NCBI RefSeq assembly: GCF_014649855.1
Contig: NZ_BMTV01000005.1
Location: forward strand, 203,248 to 267,247
DNA: 64,000 nt
Reading direction: 5' to 3'
Origin: Streptomyces roseolus
GTDB taxonomy: Bacteria; Actinomycetota; Actinomycetes; Streptomycetales; Streptomycetaceae
The notes under the pieces are model-generated. The model was given only the letters and a program-made list of their open reading frames with translations. It was not told the DNA's origin and did no database searches. A program made the position numbers and the translations under genes. This document shows, piece by piece, positions 35,471 to 44,763 of the stretch. Every line of letters begins with the position of its first letter. The first letter of the stretch is position 1.

Positions 35471-35689
35471 TCACCGAAGGACAGGGGGGACGCGACGGAG
35501 GAGCGGCGGCCGCGCCCACGGGCGGCGGGAGAGGCCGAAGACCTCCGGCGGGCCGCGGACGCGGTCGGCCGCGTGCGGACGGCGGCGCGGCTCGAACGTG
35601 ACGGTGACGCCCTCACCGTCGTACTCCTTCGGCCGCGGCCCGCCGGCGACCGGGGCCCCGGCGTCCGGCTCCGCTGTCCCCCCGGCCAT
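35471..35689 (-). pseudogene. Decayed (4Fe-4S)-binding protein gene (Fer4_19 type), cysteines lost
   Basis: The 72-codon frame contains KEYDGEGVTVTFEPRRRPHAADRVRGPPEVFGLSRRPW, clearly derived from the divergent 4Fe-4S mono-cluster family, which reads R-C-x-H-A-A-x-C-V-R-G-x-P-E-V-F at this place. The two cluster cysteines are Arg37 and Arg43 here, and the C-terminal part with the third cysteine (usually RRCPSGAL) is replaced by PPLLRRVPPVLR. The frame is intact but cannot bind a cluster. A pseudogene is the likeliest reading; a repurposed small protein is the alternative. Confidence 0.6.
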
Positions 35690-35791
35690 GCGCCCGGCCC
35701 GGCCCGGGAACGCCCGCCGCGCCCCGCGCTCCGGCGCGGGCCGTGAGGCCCTCTGGACGGGTCCGGGCCGCCGCCGCTAGCTTCCGGCGCC

Positions 35792-36907
35792 ATGACACCT
35801 GTGCGAAAGATGCGAACGGCGCGACGCACGATGACGGCGGGACTGGTGGGGGCGGCACTGGCGCTCGCCCTCGCGGCCCCCGCGCGGGCCGGGGAGACCC
35901 CCGCGGCCCCCGCGGCCGCCACCTCCGAGGCCGGCTGGCAGCTCACCCCGACCGGCACCGACGTCCGCTTCCGGGGCCTGGCCGCGGTCGACCGCCGCAC
36001 CGCCTGGGCCGCCGGCTCGCGGGGCACCGTCCTGCGCACCACCGACGCCGGCCGCGGCTGGCGCGACGTCTCGCCGCCCGGCGGGGAAGGCCTGGAGCTC
36101 CGTGACGTCGAGGCCTTCGACGCCCGCCGGGCCGTCGTCCTCGCCATCGGCGAGGGCGAGGCGTCCCGGCTGCTGCGCACCGAGGACGGCGGCGCCACCT
36201 GGACCGAGGCCTTCCGCAACACCGACCCGCGCGCCTTCTACGACTGCGTCACCTTCCTCGACCGCCGCCACGGCCTCGCCCTGAGCGACCCCGTCGACGG
36301 AAGGTTCCGCATCCTCGCCACCCGCGACGGCGGCCGCAGCTGGGAGGTCCTGCCGGACGCCGGGATGCCCGCCGCCCTCCCCGGCGAGGCGGGCTTCGCC
36401 GCGAGCGGGCAGTGCCTCGTCACGGCCCCCGGCGGCGGGAAGGACGTCTGGTTCGCGACCGGCGGCGCCGCCACCGCCCGGATCTTCCACTCCGCGGACC
36501 GGGGCCGCACCTGGACCGTCACCGACGGCCCGGTCCCGGCCGGAGGCCCGGCCCGGGGCGTCTTCGCGCTCGCCTTCCGCGACCGCGACCACGGCCTCGC
36601 CGTCGGCGGCGACTACCGGCCGGGGCAGCCTTCGCCGCGGGCCGCCGCCGTCACCGCCGACGGCGGACGCACCTGGACCCCGGCCGGCACGCCGCCGCCC
36701 GCGTACCGCTCCGGCGTCGCGTGGCTGCCGCACTCCCGCACGGCGGCCCTGGCCGTCGGCCCCACCGGCACCGACCTCACCCGCGACGGCGGCCGGACCT
36801 GGCGGACCGTCGACACCGGCTCGTACGACACCGTGGACTGCGCCCCGGACGGCGGCTGCTGGGCCTCCGGCGAGAAGGGTCGCGTCGCCCGGCTCGCCCG
36901 CGGCTGA
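35792..36907 (+). CDS. Secreted Asp-box beta-propeller protein
   Basis: 371 residues. A signal peptide covers residues 1-33 (APARAGE). The mature part has six Asp-box motifs (S/T-x-D-x-G-x-x-W): TTDAGRGW, TEDGGATW, TRDGGRSW, SADRGRTW, TADGGRTW and TRDGGRTW, one per blade. Relatives are annotated as oxidoreductases, sialidase-like or photosystem II assembly (Ycf48)-like proteins; no catalytic residues allow a choice. TAGCTT at 35778-35783, 8 nt before the ATG, and no Shine-Dalgarno suggest a leaderless transcript. Confidence 0.88.
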   Translation: MTPVRKMRTARRTMTAGLVGAALALALAAPARAGETPAAPAAATSEAGWQLTPTGTDVRFRGLAAVDRRTAWAAGSRGTVLRTTDAGRGWRDVSPPGGEGLELRDVEAFDARRAVVLAIGEGEASRLLRTEDGGATWTEAFRNTDPRAFYDCVTFLDRRHGLALSDPVDGRFRILATRDGGRSWEVLPDAGMPAALPGEAGFAASGQCLVTAPGGGKDVWFATGGAATARIFHSADRGRTWTVTDGPVPAGGPARGVFALAFRDRDHGLAVGGDYRPGQPSPRAAAVTADGGRTWTPAGTPPPAYRSGVAWLPHSRTAALAVGPTGTDLTRDGGRTWRTVDTGSYDTVDCAPDGGCWASGEKGRVARLARG

Positions 36908-36917
36908 GGGACGGGGG

Positions 36918-37217
36918 TCAGGCCGGCGGCTGCTCGCGGTAGCCGGCCAGGCCCTCGACCGTCTTCGACGCGTAGAACTCGGTGATCCGGTAGGCGCACA
37001 CGCCCTCGGAGCTGAAGGGGTCGGCCGCCGCGATCCGCTCGATCGCGGCCCGGTCGACCCCGGCCGCCAGGATCACCCCGCCGTCGCGCGGGTTCTTCCG
37101 CCCGGACGCGAGGAACACCCCGGCGGCGTACTGCTCGTCCAGCCAGGTGATGTGCGCGTCCATGAGGGCGTCCGCCCGCTCGACGGGCGCGGTGTAGGTC
37201 AATTCCAGTACGAACAT
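36918..37217 (-). CDS. YciI-family protein
   Basis: 99 residues, a ferredoxin-like alpha/beta fold. Conserved His and Asp of the family occur in DAHITWLDEQYAAGVFLASG and GGVILAAG. Function is not established; some relatives are dehalogenase-like. It converges on the Asp-box protein gene, 10 bp apart. Confidence 0.9.
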   Translation of the reverse strand: MFVLELTYTAPVERADALMDAHITWLDEQYAAGVFLASGRKNPRDGGVILAAGVDRAAIERIAAADPFSSEGVCAYRITEFYASKTVEGLAGYREQPPA

Positions 37218-37253
37218 GCGGGCAAGGCTACCGGCGGCGCCCGGCCCGGCCGT

Positions 37254-37823
37254 TCACTCCCCGAGGGCCGCCCGGGCCTTCTCGAAGCGGTGCGCGGACG
37301 GCTTCAGCACCTCGTACAGGTGGCCGAAGTACGCGGTGTCCGCCGTGCCGGTGAGCACCGCGTGCAGGAAGGCCGCGCAGCCCGGGCCGTGCCGCTCCCA
37401 GAGGGGGCCGCGCCCCTCGTTGTAGAGCACCGGCCAGGTGTCGGGGCGGCTGCCGGGCCGCACCAGCCAGTACAGGAAGGCCCCCGAGCCCTCCTCGAAC
37501 GCCCACGGGACCACCCGCGCCCCCGGCTCCGCCAGCTCCGCGGGCCGCTCGTCGGCCTCCCACTCCCGCAACGACTCCAGGATCTCGTCCCGTTCGGCGG
37601 TCTGCGCCACCAGGTCGTGGTCGGGGCGGCCCGCGTCCGGGGTGAGCAGCCACACCGTCCCGTCGAAGACGCCGGAGCCGTACGTCTCGACCAGCCGCTT
37701 GTAGTCCTCGGGGAGCGGCAGCCCGAGGGCGCGTTCGGTCCCCGCCCAGTCCACGGCGGGCGGCGCCCCGGCGGGCGGCGGGCAGAGGCGTACGAGCGCG
37801 TCGATCGAGGTCACGGCGGGCAC
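37254..37823 (-). CDS. SMI1/KNR4-family protein
   Basis: 189 residues with the SMI1/KNR4 (SUKH) fold signature GLPLPEDYKRLVETYGSGVFDGTVWLLTP and later FLYWLVRPGSRPDTWPVLYNEG. SUKH proteins are often immunity partners of secreted nuclease toxins, but no toxin gene adjoins here; others act as regulatory scaffolds. Divergent from endonuclease V, 33 bp between starts. GTG at 37823 or 37814. Confidence 0.85.
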   Translation of the reverse strand: MPAVTSIDALVRLCPPPAGAPPAVDWAGTERALGLPLPEDYKRLVETYGSGVFDGTVWLLTPDAGRPDHDLVAQTAERDEILESLREWEADERPAELAEPGARVVPWAFEEGSGAFLYWLVRPGSRPDTWPVLYNEGRGPLWERHGPGCAAFLHAVLTGTADTAYFGHLYEVLKPSAHRFEKARAALGE

Positions 37824-37856
37824 GGTACTCGAGGCCGCCGCCGTAGGGTGGCCCGC

Positions 37857-38552
37857 ATGGGGATCATCGGGGTTCCGGCGGGATGGCCCGCCGACGAGGC
37901 GGCGGCGCTGGACGTCCAGCGCGCGCTGCGCGGACGGCTCGTGCTCGACGAGGAAGGGCCGGCCGTGGGGGAGGGGCACGTCACCGGACTCGACGTGGCC
38001 TACGACGACGAGCGGGACCTGGTCGCCGCGGCCGCCGTGGTCCTGGACGCCGGAACGCTGGAGGTGGTCGAGGAGGCCACCGCCGTCGGCCGGGTCTCCT
38101 TCCCCTACGTGCCGGGGCTGTTGGCCTTCCGGGAGATCCCCGCCGTGCTCGCCGCCCTGGACGCGCTCACCGCCGACCCGGGACTCCTCGTCTGCGACGG
38201 GTACGGACTCGCCCACCCGCGACGCTTCGGCCTCGCCGCCCACCTCGGGGTGCTCACCGGACGGGCCTCGATCGGCGTCGCCAAGAACCCCTTCACCTTC
38301 TCGTACGAGCGACCGGGATCCGAACGGGGCGACTTCGCCCCGCTGCTCGCCGAAGGGGAGGAAGTCGGAAGGGCGTTGCGCACCCAGCACGGGATCAAGC
38401 CCGTCTTCGTCTCCGTCGGCCACCGGATCTCCCTCGACAACGCCTGCGCGCACGCCCTCGCGCTCTCCCCCCGCTACCGGATTCCCGAGACCACCCGCCA
38501 CGCCGACGCGCTCTGCCGGCGCGCGCTCCAGGAGGCGCGGGCGGCTGAGTAG
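37857..38552 (+). CDS. nfi: Endonuclease V
   Basis: 231 residues. The family markers are GLDVAYDDERDLVAAAAVV (catalytic Asp), FPYVPGLLAFREIPAVL (the PYIPG-type wedge, here PYVPG), LVCDGYGLAHPRRFGLAAHLGV and GIKPVFVSVGHRISLDNA. It cleaves DNA next to deaminated adenine (inosine). Leaderless: TAGGGT (37844-37849) 7 nt before the ATG, the same arrangement as the PrimPol gene. Confidence 0.96.
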   Translation: MGIIGVPAGWPADEAAALDVQRALRGRLVLDEEGPAVGEGHVTGLDVAYDDERDLVAAAAVVLDAGTLEVVEEATAVGRVSFPYVPGLLAFREIPAVLAALDALTADPGLLVCDGYGLAHPRRFGLAAHLGVLTGRASIGVAKNPFTFSYERPGSERGDFAPLLAEGEEVGRALRTQHGIKPVFVSVGHRISLDNACAHALALSPRYRIPETTRHADALCRRALQEARAAE

Positions 38553-38607
38553 CGGCTGAGTACCCGTACGGATGTCCGCTGTCAGACCCCCACGGCACAG
38601 TGGCCCC

Positions 38608-38748
38608 ATGACAACCCCCGTCACCACGGGCCCCGGCCGTCGCTCCGGCGGCCGCGCGCTGCCCGCCGCCCTCACCGTCGCGGCGCTCTCCGCCCTCGCC
38701 TGGACCTGCGCCATCCTGTACGTGCTCGCCGACTGGACCCTCGGATGA
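38608..38748 (+). CDS. 46-residue single-pass membrane protein
   Basis: ATG to TGA, encoding a basic N-terminus then one membrane helix (about residues 19-40, with AALSALAWTCAILYVLAD). Its stop overlaps the ATG of the glyoxalase-like gene (ATGA at 38745-38748), so the two are coupled. Too small for standard calls, but size, helix and coupling support it. Confidence 0.55.
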   Translation: MTTPVTTGPGRRSGGRALPAALTVAALSALAWTCAILYVLADWTLG

Positions 38749-39125
38749 ACGGGCGGCTGCGCTGCGTCGTGCTCGACTGCCCCGACGCCTTCGCGCTCGC
38801 CGGGTTCTACCGGGAGGTGCTCGGCGGCGAGGTCGAGTCACCCGACCCGGCGCTCGCCGTCGGCGCCGGCTCCGCCGTGCTGCGCGACGCGCACGGACCG
38901 GTCCTCGCCTTCCAGGACGTCGCCGACCACCAGCCGCCCGTCTGGGGCGCCCCCGAGCAGCAGTTCCTGCTCGACATCCGGGTCCCGGACCTGGCCGCGG
39001 CCCACGAGCGGGTGCTCGCCCTCGGAGCCGTCCCCCTCGGTGACGCGGGCGAGGCCGTAGGGGCGCCGCTGTGGCGGGTCTACGCCGATCCGGCCGGGCA
39101 CCCCTTCCGGCTCATGGGGTGCTGA
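38745..39125 (+). CDS. VOC/glyoxalase-superfamily protein
   Basis: 126 residues with two beta-alpha-beta-beta-beta halves: CVVLDCPDAFALAGFYREVLGG then LLDIRVPDLAAAHERVLALGA and a final YADPAGHPFRLMG. Metal ligands are not fully clear. Such proteins range from lyases to resistance proteins; no specific activity can be given. Starts inside the stop of the small membrane protein. Confidence 0.88.
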   Translation: MNGRLRCVVLDCPDAFALAGFYREVLGGEVESPDPALAVGAGSAVLRDAHGPVLAFQDVADHQPPVWGAPEQQFLLDIRVPDLAAAHERVLALGAVPLGDAGEAVGAPLWRVYADPAGHPFRLMGC

Positions 39126-39223
39126 GGCGGCTCGTCGGCCTCTGTCCGACGGCTCGTGGGCGGGCCCCGAAGGCCGCTTCCCGACGGCGCTTCGAGCGGG
39201 CGCGGGGTGGGCAGTATGCCCGG

Positions 39224-39655
39224 ATGGACCTGCACGCCACCTCACGACGACTCGTCTCCTCCGGCTCCCCGCTCGAACCGGAGATCGGCTTCTCCCGCGC
39301 GGTACGGCTCGGCCCGTACGTCTCCGTCTCCGGTACGGCCCCGATCGCGCCCGACGGCACCACCACCGCGCCCGGTGACGTCTACGCCCAGACCGTCCGC
39401 TGCCTCGACATCGCCGAGGCCGCCCTGCGCGAGGCGGGCGCCGTGCTCGCCGACGTCGTCCGCACCCGCGTCATGCTCACCGACGCCGCCACCTGGCGCG
39501 AGGCGGCCCGGGCCCACGGCGAACGCTTCGCCGACGTCCGTCCCGCCTGCACCTTCGTGGAGGTGTCCCGCTTCATCGACCCGGCGTGGCTGGTCGAGAT
39601 CGAGATCGACGCGGTGGTCGCCGAGACCGGCGCCCCCGACATGATCGGCTGGTGA
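39224..39655 (+). CDS. RidA-family enamine/imine deaminase
   Basis: 143 residues with the RidA/YjgF pattern: GPYVSVSGTAPIAPDG, DVYAQTVRCLDIAEAAL, VVRTRVMLTDAATW, and FVEVSRFIDPAWLVEIEIDAVV containing the glutamate that positions the catalytic water. The Arg in the substrate loop is at VVRTRV. It removes reactive enamines or belongs to the wider RidA set. CAGTAT at 39212-39217, 6 nt before the ATG, suggests a leaderless start. Confidence 0.92.
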   Translation: MDLHATSRRLVSSGSPLEPEIGFSRAVRLGPYVSVSGTAPIAPDGTTTAPGDVYAQTVRCLDIAEAALREAGAVLADVVRTRVMLTDAATWREAARAHGERFADVRPACTFVEVSRFIDPAWLVEIEIDAVVAETGAPDMIGW

Positions 39656-39656
39656 G

Positions 39657-39713
39657 GCGCGCCCCGGACGCGCCCCCGGACGCGCCCCCGGACGCGCCCC
39701 CGGACGCGCCCCC
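39657..39713 (+). repeat. Tandem 12-bp repeat (GACGCGCCCCCG) after ridA
   Basis: Three perfect units (39667-39702) flanked by partial units, starting 2 bp after the ridA stop. GCGTCCGGGCGCGC at 39722-39735 is complementary to the repeat, so each copy can form a stem with it. Probably a terminator whose left arm has been multiplied, with copy number likely to vary between strains. Confidence 0.75.
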
Positions 39714-39745
39714 AGGCGGCCGCGTCCGGGCGCGCGGCACCGGTG

Positions 39746-40975
39746 TCACTCCGAGTGCGCCACCCGGAAGCGCAGCCCCGCCGCCCGCAGCCGGGAGATC
39801 AGGGCGTCGCCCATCGCCACCGCCGTCGTGACCTGGCCCGCCGTCTCGGGCAGCGGGTCCAGGGCGAGGCAGAGGGCGGACTCGGCGAGCATCTTCGCCG
39901 TCTCGTCGTAGCCGGGATCGCCGCCCGACACCTCCGTGAAGACCCGCCGTCCGCCGCCCTCGCCGACGAAGCGGACCGTGAACCAGCTGCGGGCGCGCCG
40001 CTCGGCCGAGGGGCCGGAGCCCGCCGCGTAACGGCTCATCAGCCACTGCCGCACCGGGGGCACTTGGGCCGTGACGAGGGTCGCGGCGAGCGCCGCCGTG
40101 CCGCCGAGGGCCATCGGCAGCGTCTTCACCGAGGCGTAGTGGCGGTAGCGGAAGTCGGGGCCGTACCGTTCGAGCGCGGCGGCCGAGCGGGCCACGACCC
40201 GCGGGTCCAGGGTGGGCAGCGGCAGCGCCCAGGTGCCGGTCTCGGTGCTGAACCGGGGTCCGCCCAGCGGCGCGTGGGCCCGCCGCCCCACCAACCGGGG
40301 CGCGTGCAGGCGGCGTTCGCGGGCGGCCCGCAGCGTCTGCGGACCGCGCCCGAAGGCGGTCAGGGCGGAGGCGAAGGTGCCGCCGGAGAAGACGGCGCCG
40401 GCCCGGACGAAGCCGTCGATCCGCAGCGGCACGCCCTCGGGCAGCCGCTCCACGGTGAAGAGCACGCCGAGGTCGTGCGGGACGGAGTCGAAGCCGCAGG
40501 CGTGCACGATCCGGGCGCCGGTCTCCCGGGCGCGCGCGTCGTGGCGGACGTACACGCGGTCGACGAACTCGGGCTCGCCGGTCAGGTCCAGGTAGTCGGT
40601 GCCGGCCTCGGCGCAGGCCGCGACCAGGCCCTCGCCGTACCAGACGTACGGGCCGACGGTGGAGGCGACCACCCGGGCCGACCGGGCCAGCGTCCGCAGC
40701 GAGGCGGGGTCGCCGGAGTCGGCGGTCAGCAGCGGCAGGCCGGCGAGGTGCGGCCGTCCCGCGGCGAGCCGGTCCCGCAACGCCGCCAGCTTCGCGGGCG
40801 AGCGGCCGGCGAGGGCCCAGCGGCAGCCGGCGGGGGCGTGCTCGGCCAGGTACTCCGCGGTGAGCTCGCCCACGAACCCGGTCGCCCCGTAGAGGACCAC
40901 GTCGTACGGCCGGTCCGCCGCCTCCCGTCCGGACTCCCGCGCCGCGCCCGCCCCCGCGCCCACCCCTGTGTCCAT
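39746..40975 (-). CDS. Saccharopine dehydrogenase-like / trans-acting enoyl reductase family protein
   Basis: 409 residues. An N-terminal Rossmann fold (VVLYGATGFVGELTAEYL) and the family stretches YVWYGEGLVAACAEAGTDYLDLTGE and ACGFDSVPHDLGV place it with the proteins typified by mycobacterial Rv2449c/Rv2953, which act as enoyl reductases or are of unknown role. Likely a reductase on lipid substrates. Divergent from the beta-oxidation operon with 166 bp between starts. Confidence 0.9.
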   Translation of the reverse strand: MDTGVGAGAGAARESGREAADRPYDVVLYGATGFVGELTAEYLAEHAPAGCRWALAGRSPAKLAALRDRLAAGRPHLAGLPLLTADSGDPASLRTLARSARVVASTVGPYVWYGEGLVAACAEAGTDYLDLTGEPEFVDRVYVRHDARARETGARIVHACGFDSVPHDLGVLFTVERLPEGVPLRIDGFVRAGAVFSGGTFASALTAFGRGPQTLRAARERRLHAPRLVGRRAHAPLGGPRFSTETGTWALPLPTLDPRVVARSAAALERYGPDFRYRHYASVKTLPMALGGTAALAATLVTAQVPPVRQWLMSRYAAGSGPSAERRARSWFTVRFVGEGGGRRVFTEVSGGDPGYDETAKMLAESALCLALDPLPETAGQVTTAVAMGDALISRLRAAGLRFRVAHSE

Positions 40976-41046
40976 CGAGCCCCACTCCCGTCCCTCGGCG
41001 ATGTCGTCGGCGGAGGATAGCGGACCCGACCGCCCCGTCGAATTTC

Positions 41047-41056
41047 CAAGCGCTTG
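41047..41056. promoter_or_regulatory. Palindrome CAAGCGCTTG
   Basis: Perfect 10-bp palindrome in the divergent region between the reductase gene and the beta-oxidation operon, 15 bp upstream of the operon's -35 box. Confidence 0.35.
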
Positions 41057-41070
41057 CTCGGCCGGGGGGC

Positions 41071-41099
41071 TTGTGCCGAGTGGAACACGTTCCTAGCAT
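41071..41099 (+). promoter_or_regulatory. Promoter of the beta-oxidation operon
   Basis: TTGTGC (41071-41076) and TAGCAT (41094-41099) with a 17-bp spacer, a good housekeeping-type promoter. Start of transcription would be near 41106. Confidence 0.6.
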
Positions 41100-41105
41100 C
41101 TCCGG

Positions 41106-41126
41106 TGTTACATCATTGGTGTCACA
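41106..41126 (+). promoter_or_regulatory. Paired TGTnACA elements downstream of the promoter
   Basis: TGTTACA and TGTCACA, each itself a dyad, are 7 bp apart and lie at about +1 to +21, where a repressor would block initiation. Regulator unknown; GntR-type proteins bind related sites. Confidence 0.45.
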
Positions 41127-41141
41127 CACTCTGGGGGCTCG

Positions 41142-42308
41142 ATGAAGACCAGGCAGACCGAGGGCACCGGCCCGCTCGCCGGTGTCCGGGTCGTGGAGCT
41201 CGCCGGCATCGGCCCCGGCCCCTTCGCCGCCATGCTCCTCGCCGACCTCGGCGCCGACGTCGTCCGCGTCGACCGGCCCGGCGGCGCCGGCCTCGGCGTC
41301 GACCCCGCCAAGGACCTCACCAACCGCAACAAGCGCTCGGTCCTCGTCGACCTCAAGGCCCCGGACGGCCCGGCGACCGTCCTCGACCTCGTCGAGCGCG
41401 CCGACGTCCTGATCGAGGGGTACCGGCCCGGCGTCGCCGAACGCCTCGGCGTCGGCCCCGAGGAGTGCCTCGCCCGCAACCCCCGGCTCGTCTACGGCCG
41501 GATGACCGGCTGGGGCCAGGACGGTCCGCTCGCCCCCGCCGCCGGACACGACATCGGCTACATCGCCGTCACCGGCGCCCTCGGCCTCGTCGGCCCCGAC
41601 CCGGACGGCCCGCCGAGCATCCCGGCCAACCTGCTCGGCGACTACGCGGGCGGCTCGCTCTACCTCGTCGTCGGCGTCCTCGCCGCCCTCCAGCACGCGC
41701 GGACGCACGGCGAGGGCCAGGTCGTCGACGCCGCCATCGTGGACGGCACCGCCCACCTCACCACCATGATCCATGCCATGCTCCTGGCCGGCGGCTGGCA
41801 GGACCGGCGCGGGGTGAACCTCCTCGACGGCGGCTGCCCCTTCTACGGGGTGTACGCGACCTCCGACGGCGGCCACATGGCGGTCGGCGCCCTGGAGGAA
41901 CGCTTCTACGACGAGTTCGCCCGCCTGCTCGACCTGCCGGAGGCCCGGGCCCGCCGGCACGACCTCGCCCGCTGGCCCGAGCTGCGGGAGGCGGTCGCCG
42001 CCCGCTTCCGGAGCCGTACCCGTGCCGAGTGGACCGAGGTCTTCGAGGGCACCGACGCCTGCGTCGCCCCCGTCCTCTCGCTCCGCGAGGCCCCCGGCCA
42101 CCCGCACCTCGCGGCCCGCGCCACCTTCGCCGAGCACGGCGGACTCGTCCAGCCCGCGCCCGCGCCCCGCTTCTCCGCCACCCCCGGCACCCTCCGTACC
42201 GGCCCCGCCCTGCCCGGCGCCGACACCGCCGAGGTCGCCCGCGACTGGGCCGTCCCCGCCCTGCGCCCCCAGGACGCCCCGCACACCCAGGAGTCGAAGA
42301 CCGCATGA
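41142..42308 (+). CDS. CaiB/BaiF CoA transferase, alpha-methylacyl-CoA racemase-like
   Basis: 388 residues. Family features: GPLAGVRVVELAGIGPGPFAAMLLADLGADVVRVDRPGG at the start, KDLTNRNKRSVLVDLKAP, PGVAERLGVGPEECLARNPRLVYGRMTGWGQDGP, and NLLGDYAGGSLYLVVG with the active-site Asp. The GPGPFAAMLLADLGAD form is that of alpha-methylacyl-CoA racemases, which turn (2R)- into (2S)-2-methylacyl-CoA so branched chains can enter beta-oxidation. First gene of the operon; its stop overlaps the next ATG (ATGA). Confidence 0.93.
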   Translation: MKTRQTEGTGPLAGVRVVELAGIGPGPFAAMLLADLGADVVRVDRPGGAGLGVDPAKDLTNRNKRSVLVDLKAPDGPATVLDLVERADVLIEGYRPGVAERLGVGPEECLARNPRLVYGRMTGWGQDGPLAPAAGHDIGYIAVTGALGLVGPDPDGPPSIPANLLGDYAGGSLYLVVGVLAALQHARTHGEGQVVDAAIVDGTAHLTTMIHAMLLAGGWQDRRGVNLLDGGCPFYGVYATSDGGHMAVGALEERFYDEFARLLDLPEARARRHDLARWPELREAVAARFRSRTRAEWTEVFEGTDACVAPVLSLREAPGHPHLAARATFAEHGGLVQPAPAPRFSATPGTLRTGPALPGADTAEVARDWAVPALRPQDAPHTQESKTA

Positions 42309-43456
42309 AGCGCACGCTCTACACCGAGGACCACGAAGCCTTCCGGGCGGTCGTCCGCACCTTCCTGGAGAAGGAGGTGCTGCCCCACTACGAGCAGTGG
42401 GAGAAGGACGGCATCGTCTCCCGCGAGGCCTGGCTCGCCGCCGGCCGCCAGGGCCTCCTCGGCCTGGCCGTCGAGGAGGAGTACGGCGGCGGCGGGAACC
42501 CCGACTTCCGGTACGCCTCCGTCCTCGCCGAGGAGTTCACCAGGGCGGCCGCCCCCGGCCTCGCCATCGGCCTCCACAACGACATCATCGGCCCCTACCT
42601 CACCAAGCTCGCCACCGACGAGCAGAAGCGGCGCTGGCTGCCCGGCTTCTGCTCCGGCGAGATCGTCACCGCCATCGCGATGACCGAGCCCGGCGCCGGC
42701 TCCGACCTCCAGGGCATCCGCACCACCGCCGTGGACCACGGCGACCACTGGATCCTCAACGGTTCCAAGACCTTCATCTCCAACGGCATCCTCGCCGACC
42801 TGGTGATCGTCGTCGCGAAGACCACCCCCGAGGGCGGCGCGCACGGCCTCTCCCTCCTCGTCGTCGAACGCGGCATGGAGGGCTTCGAGCGCGGCCGGAA
42901 CCTCGACAAGATCGGCCAGAAGTCCCAGGACACCGCCGAACTCTTCTTCGAGGACGTGCGCGTCCCCAAGGAGAACCTCCTCGGCGAGCTCGACGGCGCC
43001 TTCGTCCACCTCATGACCAACCTCGCCCAGGAGCGCCTGGCCATCGCCGTCGCGGGCATCGCGGGCGCCGAGCACCTCCTGGAGCTCACCACCCGGTACG
43101 TCAAGGAGCGCGAGGCCTTCGGCCGGCCGCTGGCCAAGCTCCAGCACGTGCGCTTCGAGATCGCGGAGATGGCCACCGAGTGCGCCGTCACCCGCACGTT
43201 CGTCGACCGGTGCATCGCCGAGCACGCCGATCCGACCGGCCTCGGCCTCGACCCCGTCAACGCCTCCATGGCCAAGTGGTGGGCGACCGAACTCCAGAAG
43301 AGGGTCGCCGACCGCTGCCTGCAACTGCACGGCGGATACGGCTACATGAGCGAATTCCCGGTGGCCCGCGCCTTCACCGACGGCCGCATCCAGACCATCT
43401 ACGGCGGCACGACGGAGATCATGAAGGAGATCATCGGCCGCTCCCTCCTCGGCTGA
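42305..43456 (+). CDS. Acyl-CoA dehydrogenase
   Basis: 383 residues. FAD and substrate motifs are IAMTEPGAGSDLQGIRTTA, WILNGSKTFISNGILAD and RIQTIYGGTTEIMKEIIGR, the last with the catalytic glutamate position of the family. It makes trans-2-enoyl-CoA, the first oxidation step. The ATG overlaps the CaiB stop. Chain-length range cannot be told. Confidence 0.95.
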   Translation: MKRTLYTEDHEAFRAVVRTFLEKEVLPHYEQWEKDGIVSREAWLAAGRQGLLGLAVEEEYGGGGNPDFRYASVLAEEFTRAAAPGLAIGLHNDIIGPYLTKLATDEQKRRWLPGFCSGEIVTAIAMTEPGAGSDLQGIRTTAVDHGDHWILNGSKTFISNGILADLVIVVAKTTPEGGAHGLSLLVVERGMEGFERGRNLDKIGQKSQDTAELFFEDVRVPKENLLGELDGAFVHLMTNLAQERLAIAVAGIAGAEHLLELTTRYVKEREAFGRPLAKLQHVRFEIAEMATECAVTRTFVDRCIAEHADPTGLGLDPVNASMAKWWATELQKRVADRCLQLHGGYGYMSEFPVARAFTDGRIQTIYGGTTEIMKEIIGRSLLG

Positions 43457-43504
43457 CCCCCGACCTCCCCGATTGTCGAAAACCCTCACCGCGAAAGGCT
43501 TCCC

Positions 43505-44719
<1,215 letters not shown>

Positions 44720-44763
44720 TCCCCCGTCCGCACCCTCACACCGGCCACCGGAGAAGCATCAGC

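Noticed and set aside
39657..39713. CRISPR-like array
   Set aside because: Units are 12 bp, contiguous and without spacers; it is a simple tandem repeat.
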